A stretch of DNA of 64,000 bases from positions 31,501-95,500 of the forward strand of contig CAMPDV010001762.1 of the NCBI GenBank assembly GCA_946699065.1, in the 5' to 3' direction. The DNA is from Loxodes magnus (Eukaryota; Ciliophora; Karyorelictea; Loxodida; Loxodidae). The notes beneath the pieces were generated by a model. It searched no databases. It was not told the origin of the DNA and saw nothing but the letters and a program-made list of their open reading frames with translations. Below are positions 1 through 11,163 of the stretch, in pieces. The stretch's first letter is position 1. Each line of letters starts with the position of its first letter. The position numbers and the translations under genes were made by a program.

Positions 1-47
1 CTTATATCTTTAATCGTAAAATTAAATTAAGTCAAATAGCAAGTTAC

Positions 48-1119
48 TCAACTCGAAACTTTCCACTTTCTTATCGTCTTGTCAAGTCCTCCCGATACCA
101 ACCATCTATTATCAATACTCAATGCTATAGAATATATATCTAAAGTATGCCCTTAAAAAGTCTATATACACTCACCCGTATCAAAGTTCCAGATCTTGAT
201 TGTTTTATCCCATGAACAAGAAAAGATAGCACTTGAATCAACACTTAACTGAATACTTGATACACCTCTTGCATGACCTAAAAGAGTACGAATACACTAA
301 CCAGAAGAGAAGTCCCATATGTTAATTGTCTTGTCACCAGAGCCCGATATTATATACTTATTATCCTTAGACACTATCACCAAAAAAACAGATCCTGAAT
401 GCCCAGTAAGAGTTCGCACAAGCTGACCAGTCTAGAAATCCCAAATCTTTATAGTTTTATCACCAGATCCCGATATAATATATCTAGAGTCATAGGAGAT
501 TACTACCGAGAAAACATATAAAGTATGTCCAGACAAAGTCCTTTAGAGAGTTCCATTGTGGAAATTTCAGATTCTTATGGTTTAGTCATAAGATCCTGAT
601 ACTATATAGCTAGAGTCATAGGAAATTACTACCGAGGTAATAGTAGAAGTATGCCCCGTTAAAGTTCTTATGAGAGCACCAGTCTACGAATTTCAGATCT
701 TTATGGTTTTGTCATCAGATCCTGATACTATATAGCTAGAGTCTGGGGAGATTACTACCGAGTTAACATAATCAGTATGTCCTGTTAAAGTTCTTTGGAG
801 AGAACCAGTCTACAAGTTTCAGATCTTTATCGATTTTTCAGGATATGCTGAACCTGATACAATTCAATTCAGGTCACTTGACATGGCTACCGATAAAGCA
901 GGTGAAGAGTGACCAGTGAGGACTTAGTCTAAAAAATATTAAAGAAATACCTTTACTTTGATCATAACTGATCTTATTTATTAACTTTTAGTAGCATAAG
1001 TTAGGCAGAATTTCATACTTAAAATGAAGTAGAGATACTTTCCCTAAAATGTGGTTTCTCTCTCTTAGGAGTTTTCTTAAAAAAATACTTTTAGTAAATT
1101 GCTTTTATTTTTTCTCCAT
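48..1119 (-). CDS. WD40 seven-blade propeller protein, copy 1
   Basis: The frame is intact across two exons (1119-951 and 928-48) joined by a 22-nt intron, giving about 349 residues. Exon 1 encodes a basic N-terminal extension of about 55 residues (rich in Lys and Arg). Exon 2 encodes seven WD repeats of about 42 residues, each with the GH...D...IKIW pattern, enough for one closed beta-propeller. Such proteins are scaffolds for protein-protein contacts; no partner can be named. TAA and TAG read as Gln. Four internal TGA codons fall at Trp positions where paralogues in this window often have TGG, yet the final TGA (48-50) follows the last repeat in all copies and is taken as the stop. The start is the ATG conserved in the other copies. 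It lies divergent to copy 2 at 15056. Closest relatives are the three other copies here. Confidence 0.85.
929..950 (-). other. 22-nt spliceosomal intron in WD40 copy 1
   Basis: The segment begins GTATTTCTTT and ends TTTTTTAG. Its removal joins the N-terminal exon and the WD40 frame without a break. The same 22-nt interval occurs at the same place in all four copies, with substitutions but no length change. The frame argument is direct; splicing itself is inferred. Confidence 0.8.
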
Positions 1120-2290
1120 TTTAATTTTTATAACTTACTTCAATAACTATTTAATCAAAATAACTCAATGAATTTTACTGATTTAATTTCAATAAAATTA
1201 AACAATTAAATTATTAATTAAGCATACTTATAAGTATCTAATTTCTAAAACATTGATTTTTCTATTTTTTGTCTTAAAACAAGACAAGATATAAAACTAT
1301 CTGTACAAGCTTTTACAATTTTAATTATTTTATATCTTTTTACTTTTAAATAAAAGGATAAACTATTATTTCAAAAGTTTTATAACGAAGAATTATTTCC
1401 CTATTATAATAACTTTAATATGCATTTATTACAAATTATTTGTGCTTTAAATCAAAGACTCTTAATAAGAAAACCTTATTTCTTTATAAACCCATTTAAA
1501 TTATAAATAAAATATTACCATTTTTTTAAATCTACTGTTATTAATTATTATTTTTCACTTACATTTAATCAAAGAAATGATTTATTTAAGTTTTTACTAA
1601 TTAAATGAAATAAAATAAGTTTCTTATTAATTAGTTTGAATAAATATTAAAAAACATAAAATTACTTAAAACAAAGTATTTTTAGAATTTATAAGATAAA
1701 CTCTTTTAATTATCTACTTTCTTACTACTATTTAATTAAAGCCTTTTATTTATAAAGGGCTCTCTTAAAATAATAAACTAATATAATTTATTATAATGTT
1801 GATTCTAAGCAAAATAGGTTATATAAATGTAATAAATAGATTTAGATAACTTTCTCTTTTTATAGCAAACTAATATTATATTTATTATTTATGTTATTTT
1901 TATAATTATCAAATTAATAATACCTAAATTATTCTAGATTATTTAAAGATAAAAACTTAATTCTATTATTCTATACTTATCCAAAAAATATTGCCAACAC
2001 TATTAATACTCTCTTTCTTAAAATAACTTGTTTGCTACTAAGAAAATTATAAGCTTTTTTAAGAAAGCATATTTTTAATATATTCTATTATTATTTTCTG
2101 AATTAATAGAAAGAGTAAACTTAACATAATATGCTTATTTGTAATAAACATGAGATAATATAAGTATTAGATTAGCTAATATAAGCTATTTAAAACTAAT
2201 CTAACAGATTATTATTTACTCTTAACAAATTTTATTAATCTACTATTATTCTACATCTTTCGGTTCCTAATCAGCAATACTTCATGTTTT
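1120..2290. repeat. Upstream flank shared by WD40 copies
   Basis: This A+T-rich stretch upstream of copy 1 is repeated, diverged, upstream of copies 2 (13745-15055), 3 (35540-36818) and 4 (53458-54670). It contains no coding-like frame that I can support. It presumably holds the promoter of the WD40 gene; no element was identified. Homology ends near 2290. Confidence 0.7.
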
Positions 2291-2524
2291 CCTTTATAGC
2301 ACATCATCATTTGTAAATTCTGCAATACTGGAGTATAAGACGAAACTCCCATCATAATTACATGAGAATAATATATGGAAGAAAGAGAAAGATGTAAATC
2401 TTAATTGTACAACATTTACCTCAATAACAGGTTAGAACTAATAGATCTACCAAACTTTGAACTAATACACATAATATAAGGCAGTTACAAATTTGATTAC
2501 TGAATACGTAATAAATAAGAAAAA

Positions 2525-2845
2525 ATGAAGTAATAAATAGACTTTATAGTAAAAGATTACATTAAAGAAATATTAGAAAAAAGGAAGAAAAGATACATTG
2601 AAAGAATTTTATCATATTAAAAAGTAATTGGCTAATATTTTTTTGGAATCTAATGAACATACGTTATTATATAATGAATTAACTAAACAAAAAAAATAGA
2701 AACTAAGCAAGAGGAATTTTAGAGAAAAGTTGAATATAATCTAAGATAAGTGAAAAAAAGATTAACGGATAGTGAAAATGAATTAAGAACTCAAATTTAG
2801 ATTAGAAAAAATTTTAAATTAATTAATTATATTATGCTTAATTGA
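2525..2845 (+). CDS. Possible small basic coiled-coil protein
   Basis: From an ATG at 2525 a 106-residue frame ends at TGA 2843-2845. It is rich in Lys, Glu and Gln. A second frame over about 2600-2830 is equally protein-like (Leu/Lys/Asn/Gln, coiled-coil spacing), so the true frame is uncertain or the gene carries an indel. No family is recognised. The stretch 2290-2524 before it holds nothing I can support. Confidence 0.35.
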
Positions 2846-3520
2846 AAGCCAAGCATAAGCTAAAATTATATCTTATTTTAACCTCTTATCTTTATTTAAA
2901 TTGTATTAGATTGCATTATCTCATTTCTATTACTCAGATACTCACATCAATTATCATTATAAAATCAACTAACTAAACTAAAATTAAATTTCTAATTATT
3001 TTAATCAATCTATTTCAAACTAAAATTAAGTCTCTAACAACTAAAATCAGGCTACCTTATATAATAGCTATGGATTAAACCTTTAAAAATTACTTATTTA
3101 TACTAAATTTACTATCTCTCTTAATATTAAGCCTTTAGCTTTAACTCACTTTACATTTCTTTAACTAAGACTAACAATTTATTCTATTTATAAGCTATTT
3201 TACTATAAAATTAAGGATCTTATTTTTAATCATGCTAGATGTTGCTGTTAAACAATAAAATAAAGCTAACTAAACATTATTCAAGAAAAGGATAACAGGG
3301 TTAATATGATTAAAAGCTAATGAAAATCTATAATCTAATAAAATAAGAACTTCATTAAATCAACCAAAATAAATTACACCTAGAAAATTTATAACTAAGT
3401 AAATTATATTTAAGTTAAAGCTGGAAATTTAGATTGCAATTTTGATAAAAATTACCTTCAAAAGCTGAAAAATTGTATGAAATAGCTATTGCATAAAACA
3501 ATTTTAGGAAAGATAAATAG
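2846..3520. other. A+T-rich interval without supported gene
   Basis: I see no motif or coherent frame here. The sequence is A/T homopolymer-rich, like other spacers in the window. Confidence 0.5.
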
Positions 3521-3925
3521 AATAAAATAAAAGATAAAATGAGAGAAACAACAATAATAAAAAGAAAAGATTAAGAAAAAAACTAAGATGCTATAACATT
3601 AAAAGAAAGCCTAAATCTATTGATAAAGTTATTTTGTGTAATTTTTCAGCTAGATATCAGCGCTAAAAGAAAAAGAAATATAATGCATGCTGAATATAAA
3701 CATAACTATGAAAAGAAAACTAGAAAAAAAATTGAATAATCATAAATTCAAGCAATACTTGTTTCTAATGAGTAGAATTAACATTCGATATATCACTGTA
3801 GAAATTCGAACAAAACTTAAAAGAACAAGAATTAGATCTCTAATTGCGATTTATAAAGATGTTATGATAATTTTGAGAACGTATTTTGGCTTATTTAAGC
3901 CTTTAGAGTTTTTTCAAACCTAAAT
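3521..3925 (+). CDS. Possible coding region, unknown protein
   Basis: Two overlapping plus-strand frames look protein-like. One runs from ATG 3687 to about 3923 (78 residues, very basic, no stop of any kind). The other gives a Glu/Leu/Gln-rich helical segment around 3770-3900. I cannot choose between them. It may be part of a degenerate ORF1-like coiled-coil protein. Confidence 0.25.
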
Positions 3926-4640
3926 TTTAATTTATTTTTTTGCCTTTATTTATTCTAGCAAAATTAATTACATATTTTTTTATTTCTTAGTGTTTCTCAA
4001 TTAAATTTGTACATTTTCATAGCTGTTCTATTTCTTAAATTTATAATTTTTGCATTAAAAAATTCCAACAGCTGAGAAATATAATATCTAAGAATAAATT
4101 TTAGGATATTAATTTGAAGACCAATGAAGACTAATTTATATAAGCAGGCTATTATCTTTTAGTACCTATATGTATTAGCTTATTTTCTTAAATTTCTTTA
4201 ATAATTAATCTTCCTCTGATTTATTATAAATTTTACTTTCTTTATTAAAATTTTCTTCAATTGATGAACTAATTAGTCTTATTATCTTACTAATTAAGAT
4301 TCTAATTAGCTTTATGCTTCTAATTTTTTCTAAATTTACAAATACTTACTCTTTTATTATTTTAAGCCTCGTGCAATATAGATTTTCTTTCATATTATTA
4401 CATTTTTTATACAATTCCGTCTTTTATAAATTTTACTTCTCATCTAATCTCCAATGAGATATATAGGAATGTTTAGCTGTATAGGTAAATATTCAGGCTA
4501 ATTTTTTTTATAATTGTAGTCTTGGACTATCTATGTTCTGTTTACTTAAAAAGCTTAAATTACTTTATTAATTTTTAATAATTTAAGACTTCACTGTAAT
4601 AAAGGGTTATTAATGAACTCTTTTCTTGGTTCTATTTTAA
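3926..4640. other. A+T-rich interval without supported gene
   Basis: No conserved motif was found on either strand. It ends in a T-rich tract (TTTTTTAATTTTTAATTAAT) that flanks the GC-rich island on its left. Confidence 0.4.
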
Positions 4641-4683
4641 TAAATAGACACTTACATTTTTTTAATTTTTAATTAATTAATTT

Positions 4684-4972
4684 CAACTTAAAGAGTTTTG
4701 GACTGCAACTTCTTGCAGTTTAACGACCCCAACACTCCCTTCATGGGATAACGGGGATATCCTGTTGCTTTCGAAAAGCAGCTGCCAGGGAGCTCCATCG
4801 CTATGGGCAGCCAGGCTTCAAGCCCCTACCAGGAGAGGATAATCAAAAGGAAGGCGTTCCCTTGCAAAGGTTGACTTTGACCAGGGACTTTCTCAGCGAC
4901 AGGAAAGGAACTTGTTCCTAGCCATAAAAGCAGAAAGTATGATTCAGAAGGTAAATCTCAGCTCCCACCATC
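4684..4972. other. GC-rich island of unknown origin (structured RNA or foreign DNA)
   Basis: About 290 bp with roughly half G+C sits abruptly in DNA of about 20% G+C. It contains several strong hairpins: ACTGCAA/TTGCAGT (near 4702-4720), AGGAAC/GTTCCT (near 4905), GGCTT/AAGCC, and a CTGCC...GGCAG stem. The right end meets a T-run (CTTTTT, 4970-4976) that would suit a Pol III terminator. Similar A+T tracts flank it on both sides, like an insertion between direct repeats. A plus-strand frame is also open and not A+T biased. The candidates are a Pol III RNA gene, an organelle or bacterial DNA insert, or a short foreign coding fragment. I do not recognise it as tRNA, rRNA, SRP or RNase P RNA. Confidence 0.45.
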
Positions 4973-5239
4973 TTTTTAATAATTTTAATTTTTAAATTAA
5001 TTAAAAAAGAAAAAAAATAAATTCTTAATTTATTGAAGCAAGTAAATCATTATAAACTTAATAAAAGTTACTAAACAATTGTATTAGCTCTAGAGATTAA
5101 ATGTCATTATAAATGATTTATAGAATCAGTAAAACCTTCTATTTTTGTGATATTAATCATAGACAAGTTGTGAGCAGTTAACTTGCAAGATTGAGGAAGA
5201 GATTTAGTTCTTGATAGAATAATATAAATATTAGAAGTA

Positions 5240-6155
5240 ACAAATGAAGACTAAGATAAGAACACTTTAATACACTAATATATATAATTATAACTTAATT
5301 GAATACAACTTAAAGGTGTAAATTTCAAGCTTCACTGGAAATTCTTAAATGGTATCATGATAAGATATCAATTCTTAAAAATACAAGGACTTAACTTAAA
5401 GAGACTATTTTTAAGCAGAAAAAAATATTTCAAATAAGATGTTTAAAATCATTGAATTTAATTAAAGAGTCTAGCTGAAATTTGTAATTTAAATTCAAGG
5501 ATTTTATAGATGTCAATTCTCCATTATCTGAAACATCAAGAACTCAAAAAAACAAAAATAACTAAAAGGGAATAGAAGTAAAAAAGGAAAAGTTTAGGAA
5601 CAAGTTATAGATATGAAATAATAATTTAAGCCTTCAAGTGAACTTGATTTTTCTAATACTTTTAACATTCATTGAATTATTTAGAATAAGAACATTAGTT
5701 TGCTTGGTTATCTTTTAATAATATTTAAATTTTTAATCTTTTAGCTATAAAGCATTAGAGCAAAATCATAGTATCATCTTATTTAAAAATAAGAAGTGGA
5801 TTAAATAATAATAATAAGACTCAAGTTTAGATAAAGGGAATTAGCATAATTTTAAGAATAAGTAAAATAATAATAGTAGAAGACTTCTTAGCTAAAAGTA
5901 TTTCTATTAATAAATACACTAATTGAATATCTTTAATTTAATATAAATCTTTATTAAATCAAAGAAAACTTCCTATTTCATTTAAATTAAGTAATAAAAG
6001 ACTTAACTGGGAACAATAGATGTTTGAATACCTTCTAAACTTCACTAAAGTCTTAACTCCATCTAAACTGATGAAAAACTATCCCAAAATAAGAATTTGA
6101 GACTTAGCAAGTAAATAAGAATAACAATTATAATTTGCAAATAAGAAATTTTAAG
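5240..6155 (+). CDS. Possible unknown protein, Gln/Lys/Asn-rich
   Basis: One plus-strand frame gives hydrophilic, protein-like sequence over some 300 residues from about 5240 to 6200, with a stretch rich in Gln/Asn near the middle and TGA codons read as Trp. No domain is recognised and no firm start or stop can be set. The opposite strand looks more hydrophobic and less protein-like. It converges on the zinc-knuckle gene ending at 6156. Confidence 0.3.
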
Positions 6156-6728
6156 TCATAAATCAAAAAGAAATTAATAGACATCAAAAATAAAATCATA
6201 AGATTTTAAGGCTTACTGCTTCTTTGTTTAGCTGGAGTATTTTTTCCTGTATAATTTACCTTCTTGATTGCAATAGATTCTGAAGATATTTTCCAATTAG
6301 TTCTCTACTTTTTTCTTTTATATTCATTAGAATTGTAAGCAGCTTCTAGCTTTGTGCCCTGGTCGCTTGCAATATCAATATCTTATTATTTTCCAATCGG
6401 GAATATAATTTGTTGTAGGCTGTCGCTTTACATCCATCAGATCATTCATCTACATTTTTGCAATAATATGCTTTCAGTTAACTCTGCGAATTGATTAAAT
6501 TTTGTTTCTAATTATTATATTCTGATCATTCCTAGCTATTTATTTTCAATGTTTTCTCTTATGAATTAATCATCAGGTGTTCATTTTTCTTTCAATTTTT
6601 TGAACAGTTCTTAAGTGTTAAAAATTTTCTAATTGCATAACTTGGAGTTTTTAAAGTATTTTTTATTAATCATAACTTGACTAAGATTATTCCTTTTTAG
6701 AAGAGATTTTTTACTAGTAATTTTCCAT
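6156..6728 (-). CDS. CCHC zinc-knuckle-like gag/ORF1 protein
   Basis: The frame runs from ATG at 6728 to TGA at 6158-6156, 190 residues with TAA/TAG as Gln and TGA as Trp. The N-terminus is Gln/Ser/Lys-rich, the middle basic and helical. Around 6340 there is a knuckle-like motif, YCKRPGHKARSC, with the spacing C-x4-H-x4-C of CCHC fingers found in retroelement gag and LINE ORF1 proteins. The expected first Cys, three residues earlier, is Tyr (TAT rather than TGT), so zinc binding may be impaired. Nucleic-acid binding is the likely role. It may be the ORF1 of a LINE or a domesticated copy. No reverse transcriptase follows it. Confidence 0.55.
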
Positions 6729-6837
6729 TTTTTTTAATTAATAATAAGTCGATTTTCCACTTGGACAAGCTGATGTGATTCACTGAATGAATAGAATGAA
6801 TAATATGAATAATGAGAACATTTCTATATTAATATTG

Positions 6838-6875
6838 AAAGAGTTGCGCACCAACTAGGTGCTACGTGCTCTAAA
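6838..6875. repeat. GC-rich hairpin motif
   Basis: The core GCACC-AACTA-GGTGC forms a perfect 5-bp stem, extended by GAG...CTC outer pairs, in a setting of nearly pure A+T. A related fragment starting GTTACGCACC lies at 7604-7650. A similar GTGCGCTAATGAAGTGC stretch occurs in the ORF1-only elements at about 10297 and 18633. Confidence 0.35.
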
Positions 6876-7321
6876 ATTAAATTAATTAATTGATATAGAA
6901 AAATAGAGATAAATTAACCAAAGTAAATGAGATAAACTTAGATTAAATAAGTTTATTTTATTGTATAATTGTCAACTTTTTTTCATACTCATGTTTTTAA
7001 AGAAATAATTATTAAAAGAAAATAAATTAATTATGTAATTTAATTAATTTAATCTCAAATACATTTTTGAAATTACTAAAAGTCTTTATTTTTACATAAA
7101 AATATGTATTCGATAGATGCTAAAATTTTTAAACTTAAGATTTAAGCAAACTTTGGTAAATTAATTGAGAAAATTAGACTTATAGAAAATTTAGTATGTT
7201 TTTTCTTTATTTATTTAAAAATTAAAAATATAATTTTAATATTTTTGTAAAAATTTTAATTTAAATACATTATTGTTAAAATATTTTATCTTATATTCAT
7301 TTATTATACTTTATTTATTTT

Positions 7322-7570
7322 AAATCAGGAGGATCAATCCCACAACTGAGATTGACTAAAATTTTGGCATCAGGAATTACCCCATGGGCGAAGAACTGAA
7401 CAAGAGATTTGGTTGAAACTAAGAGAAGACAAGACTAAAAAGACATCAAGTGGTGTTAATGTTGAAAGATGCCAGATACTAAGATTAAGGTAGCATTCCA
7501 ATCACGGTCTTATAGAAGACAAGACTCATAAGAGAATGCTAGCCCTCAGGAAGACTTCAGTAATAATTTT
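7322..7570 (+). CDS. Coding fragment, unknown protein
   Basis: This 250-bp patch is clearly richer in G+C than its surroundings. One frame gives a Trp-, His- and Arg-containing hydrophilic sequence of about 80 residues with no A+T-driven bias. There is no clear ATG, and the 3' side runs into A+T spacer. It could be an exon or a relic of the ORF1-like unit starting at 7895. No family is recognised. The interval 6876-7321 to its left is A+T spacer. Confidence 0.35.
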
Positions 7571-7894
7571 TTTAACTTTAAAAATCTTTATTAAAGAGTT
7601 ACGCACCATTGAAATGTTATGAAGTTCTACGCAATTCTTTTAGTTTAGGAGAGATTAGGATCAAATGGAAGTTAGTTATGAAGCTCTCTTCTAAGACTGT
7701 AAAATTAAATTTTTTTATAAAGTTAAGAGTCACAGAAAATTTTATTGTGAAAATATTAAATATATTTATGCTTCTTGAAGATTAAAAAAATTTCTATAAC
7801 TTTCAAAATTAAAAGTTCCTTCAACTTCGCTTATAAAACTTTTGCTTATCTCGAAACATAAAAATTTTACATCTCTTTACTTTGCGTAAAAAAG

Positions 7895-8780
7895 ATGTCA
7901 GGGTTAAAACAAGGATTCTTCGTGGCTTCAAAAAAGCAGGAGTTAATGACATCCTAGAAAGATTAGGACCAGGAAAAGGGAACCAAAAAATCGCACATCA
8001 GGATGAGTTTCCCACCTCTGAAGAAAAGCCTAGGAAATAGTCTAAAAATAAAATGAACTCAGAATTTTAAATGTCACCACATAATAATAAATAAGCTATA
8101 ATTAGTTGATCAAAGTGGTGTTGAGACTCTAGGAAGTAGTCAAAAAATTGAAGAAAGACAATAATAAGTTGATGAAAAATTGACTTGCAAAGAGGATAGA
8201 ATTGGATCAAAGGCATAAGAAAGAGACCTTAACGTATTTTGAAATATTTAACAAGACTAGAATAGTTAAACTCAAAACTATTAATAGAGTAGAAGAGCTG
8301 ATTAACAAGTTAGAAAAATATTAGAAAATCAGGTCAAATTGCTCCATTAAATGAAACTGAAAGAATAAGAAATAATCTAATAATAATTAAAGGTGAAAAT
8401 AACTCAAGATTTCAATTAAAAGACAAGCAAAAAGATACTATTACTATAATTCTCAAACATATCTGTGGAAAAGCTGCTAGAATTTTCTCAATTTCAAGAA
8501 AGAATATTAAAACTAGTAGAATTATTTGGAAAAATATAAGAAGATATAATAGCAACTAAAATTAAAAAGAGAAAGACTATATAGTAACAAATATGTTAAA
8601 TTTCCAAGAAAAAAGATATCTAGTATCTAGGTGAAAGAAGAATTCAAGAACAACAAGCATGGCAAGGAGAAGAGTTGTAGAGATTTTCAAACTTTTATTT
8701 TATGCTTCTAGATCAATCTAGAAGTTGGCGGGAAAAAGGTTGAAATATCTCCAAGATCGCCAACCATTTAATTTTGTATT
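7895..8780 (+). pseudogene. Coiled-coil ORF1-like protein, repeat family 2, copy 1
   Basis: It shares sequence with 26055-26580: both begin ATGTCAGG and continue with a short region around AAAGCAGGAGTTAA and CATCCTAGAAAG. The best-supported frame over about 8110-8330 is a Lys/Glu/Leu-rich coiled coil, alike in both copies. Downstream, to 8780, another coherent stretch contains a helical, possibly helix-turn-helix-like segment (SWREKGWNISKIANHL). The frame just after the ATG is shifted by two extra bases compared with the second copy, and further shifts seem present, so this copy is probably broken. It resembles the ORF1 of a LINE or another multicopy element; function is not established. Confidence 0.45.
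8705..8764 (+). other. Two adjacent perfect hairpins
   Basis: CTTCTAGAT-CA-ATCTAGAAG (8705-8724) is a 9-bp perfect stem with a 2-base loop. Sharing its last G, GTTGGCG (8724-8730) pairs with CGCCAAC (8758-8764), a 7-bp GC-rich stem. Both lie in the 3' part of the ORF1-like unit. They may be a 3' recognition structure or an accident of coding sequence. Confidence 0.5.
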
Positions 8781-9080
8781 TATATTTTTATTTATTTTTG
8801 CAAAAAGTCTTATATTATACCTTTAATTTTCTTTTCATTTATAGTTCCATTTTATATTGAAATAGAGAGTTATAATTACAGCTTTATAAGATAAAATTTG
8901 AATTATTACAAAATTAAATACTAAAATTTGCTAGAAGTATTCTCAGATTTGAATTAAACAATATCTAAATTCAAAGATAAGAAGAAACTGGGTGATTTAT
9001 GCTATAAAAATTTAGTGAATTAACAATCTACTAAAAAAGTGAACATTTTTATTTTTCGAAATAAATAGGAAATTTAGTAA
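8781..9080. other. A+T-rich spacer
   Basis: No supported gene or motif was seen. Confidence 0.4.
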
Positions 9081-9491
9081 ATGAAAGAGATATTAAACTA
9101 AAAAGCTCATATTCAGCCATAGTTAAAAAAATTTGCACTAACAAGAAATAATAATGAGGAGTTTTTACTTAAAAAGCTTATAATCATGCGAAAATCATAA
9201 AATAAAATATCGATATTCAATAAGAAAGCTTACGTTGTTTGGTAATATAGAATAGCCAAGCAAAGTTAACTGATATAAAAATAGAAGTCAAAATAAAAAT
9301 ATTGTCTGAAGGAATCGATAATTTTTAGAAGAAAATAATTTCAATGGTCTCAGATAGTATGAGCTGTGTTTAAACTAAGGGAATATGAAAAAAACTATTC
9401 AAAAATTTTTATGTTGCTTTAAGGAATTAAGTAGTATCTTAATCAAAAAATAAATAAATAAATAAGCAATCAAGCTATTTAAATAAGCTGA
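9081..9491 (+). CDS. Hypothetical 136-residue basic protein
   Basis: The frame runs from ATG 9081 to TGA 9489-9491. It is basic and Gln-rich, with regular helix-like spacing, and uses one internal TGA as Trp. There is no signal peptide, membrane segment or recognised domain. It lies just upstream of the ORF1-only element on the same strand, so it might be part of the same mobile unit; the second copy of that element (17893) lacks this gene, which argues against that. Confidence 0.45.
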
Positions 9492-9559
9492 GATACATAA
9501 GGTCTATTTTATATAAATTAAAAGTCAAGATATTCATAATTTAAGATCTCTGTTATATA

Positions 9560-10437
9560 AAATTAAATATAAAATGGCTTCTAAGAAATAACAGAACTTT
9601 GAACAAAACATTTAAACAGGAAAATTCTCTAAAAAATAAAAAAGCGAAATAATTACAATGAGTGAAAATGAGAAATATGATTGATATGACGAACATTAGC
9701 CACTTTGAAATCCAGAATTAAAAAAACTTCCGACACAAACTCAAATAGAAATATTATCTAAGTCATTAAAAGAGTTTATGTTTAAAAATAGATACCTCAC
9801 TGATAAAGTAGAAAAATTAGAAAAACTAATAACGTCTTTACTTGAGAAACAATATTAATCATCATAAGAAATAGAAAACAAACTGGAACAAAGAATTATT
9901 TAAATTTAATAATAAATTCAGGTTACGCCATTTTCGATTTAACAGAATTAATCAGATCCTATGGAAATAGAAAATGAAGCCTCAAATTAAAATAAACAGT
10001 AAACGTTTATTTAAAATAAGTAGTAAATTTAAATTAAATAAGTGTTAAGGAATAATAGGTTAAAAGAAGAATAAAATGCTACGTGTGCAATAAATAACAC
10101 CAATGAAAATACTGCTACTAACTAAGCGAAATTTAAAGAAAGAATAAATAAGATATTTTTAGAAAACTATTTAGGATATATCCAACATAAAGCGGAAACA
10201 TTTATAAAAAAAATTCTTTAATTCAAATCTTAATCCTTGGAGAAATAATTAGGAAAGCTACTTGCAAGATGAAAACTATAAAGAATATTAAAGGATGGTG
10301 CGCTAATGAAGTGCTACACCGCCTAACTAAGTCTAGTAGGAATTCAAGACAAACTAATAGAGACAAGCTGATAGAATAGGTCAGATGGCTGACTACTAAG
10401 GCTTTAACAAAGCTTTTTAACTTTAACTTTAGATCGA
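9560..10437 (+). mobile_element. ORF1-only retroelement copy 1
   Basis: This unit of about 880 bp recurs at 17893-18775 with a few indels. It starts just before ATGGCTTCTAAG and ends in tandem TTTAAC units, a simple 3' tail of the kind found on non-LTR elements. It contains a single long frame and no endonuclease or reverse transcriptase. Elements consisting of ORF1 alone (HAL1-like) are known in mammals; the comparison is inference. Confidence 0.6.
9574..10425 (+). pseudogene. Coiled-coil ORF1-like protein in repeat copy 1
   Basis: From ATG 9574 the frame gives a Lys/Gln-rich N-terminus, a WYDEHQPLWNP-like stretch, a coiled coil (about residues 60-120), a Gln/Asn-rich linker and a basic C-terminal domain. 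TGA stands for Trp inside WYDEHQ. Near 10205 one base is missing compared with copy 2 (a run of A instead of GAAAACAA), so the C-terminal domain is out of frame and the copy is probably non-functional there. In the frame preserved in copy 2, the reading frame runs into the TTTAAC tail without a TGA. No zinc knuckle or RRM was recognised. Confidence 0.55.
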
Positions 10438-10789
10438 AATTACGACTAAGATATTTAAATTATTACAGCTCTTTATTTTTTTTAACTTTATCTAGCATAG
10501 AGTAAACATTTTCTTTACCTTTGTTTTCTCTGGTGTTATTTTTTAAATCTATCATTGATTTAAAAGTAACTTCTCTTTCGATTTTTTTATATCTCAGATA
10601 TTTCTGATATTTAAATCATTACAATGCTTTTATAAAGTAATTCGATTATCACATCGTTCAACTCATATTAATTGCATCGCACTAGCATTTTGTTTTATGT
10701 AATAAATAAATTTTAATATACTACATCTAAACAAAACGTAAATTTCAGTGCTTCAGTATAAAAACGACTAATTATAATAATATTTCAAA
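10438..10789. other. A+T-rich spacer, possible 3' part of a minus-strand gene
   Basis: The minus strand continues to look weakly protein-like from the next entry down to about 10480, with Lys/Asn-rich segments. I cannot fix a stop or domain. Confidence 0.25.
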
Positions 10790-11077
10790 TCTGGTCCTAC
10801 TATTTTCAATCAAATAAAGATAAAAATATCAATTCTTTAAATGCAAATACTTGTGTTACCTCTTTGATATTTTTCATTTCTATATCAACCTCAAGTTTTA
10901 TTAATGTATTTTCTTAAAACTCTTTTCCGTTTTTACCGAAATATAAATTCCAGCTGGTATTTCTACTTTCTTTCTCGATTTTTTAAAAGAGATGACGCCT
11001 CGCTACATATCTAAAATTTCAAAACGATTCTCTTTATCTAGTTTCCCAGATGAAACAGGTATACAAAAATTTCACAT
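10790..11077 (-). CDS. Possible unknown protein, minus strand
   Basis: From an ATG at 11077 one frame gives a hydrophilic protein with an IPAGIYISV segment. From about 10945 a second frame (ENTLIKLEVDIEM...) is clearly better. The switch could be a short GT...AG intron near 10930-10950 or a frameshift. No family is recognised. It lies about 85 bp beyond the stop of the desaturase gene and on the same strand. Confidence 0.35.
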
Positions 11078-11163
11078 TTTAAGAGAAAAATAAAGTAAAA
11101 TAAAAGTTAAAATAAAGTAAAACAAAAAGTGTTTATTTTTAAATAAGATTTTATAAAGAGTTA

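Noticed and set aside
4684..4972. GC island considered as tRNA, SRP RNA or RNase P RNA
   Set aside because: No cloverleaf, SRP S-domain or RNase P core motif could be matched by eye; it is kept only as an unknown island.
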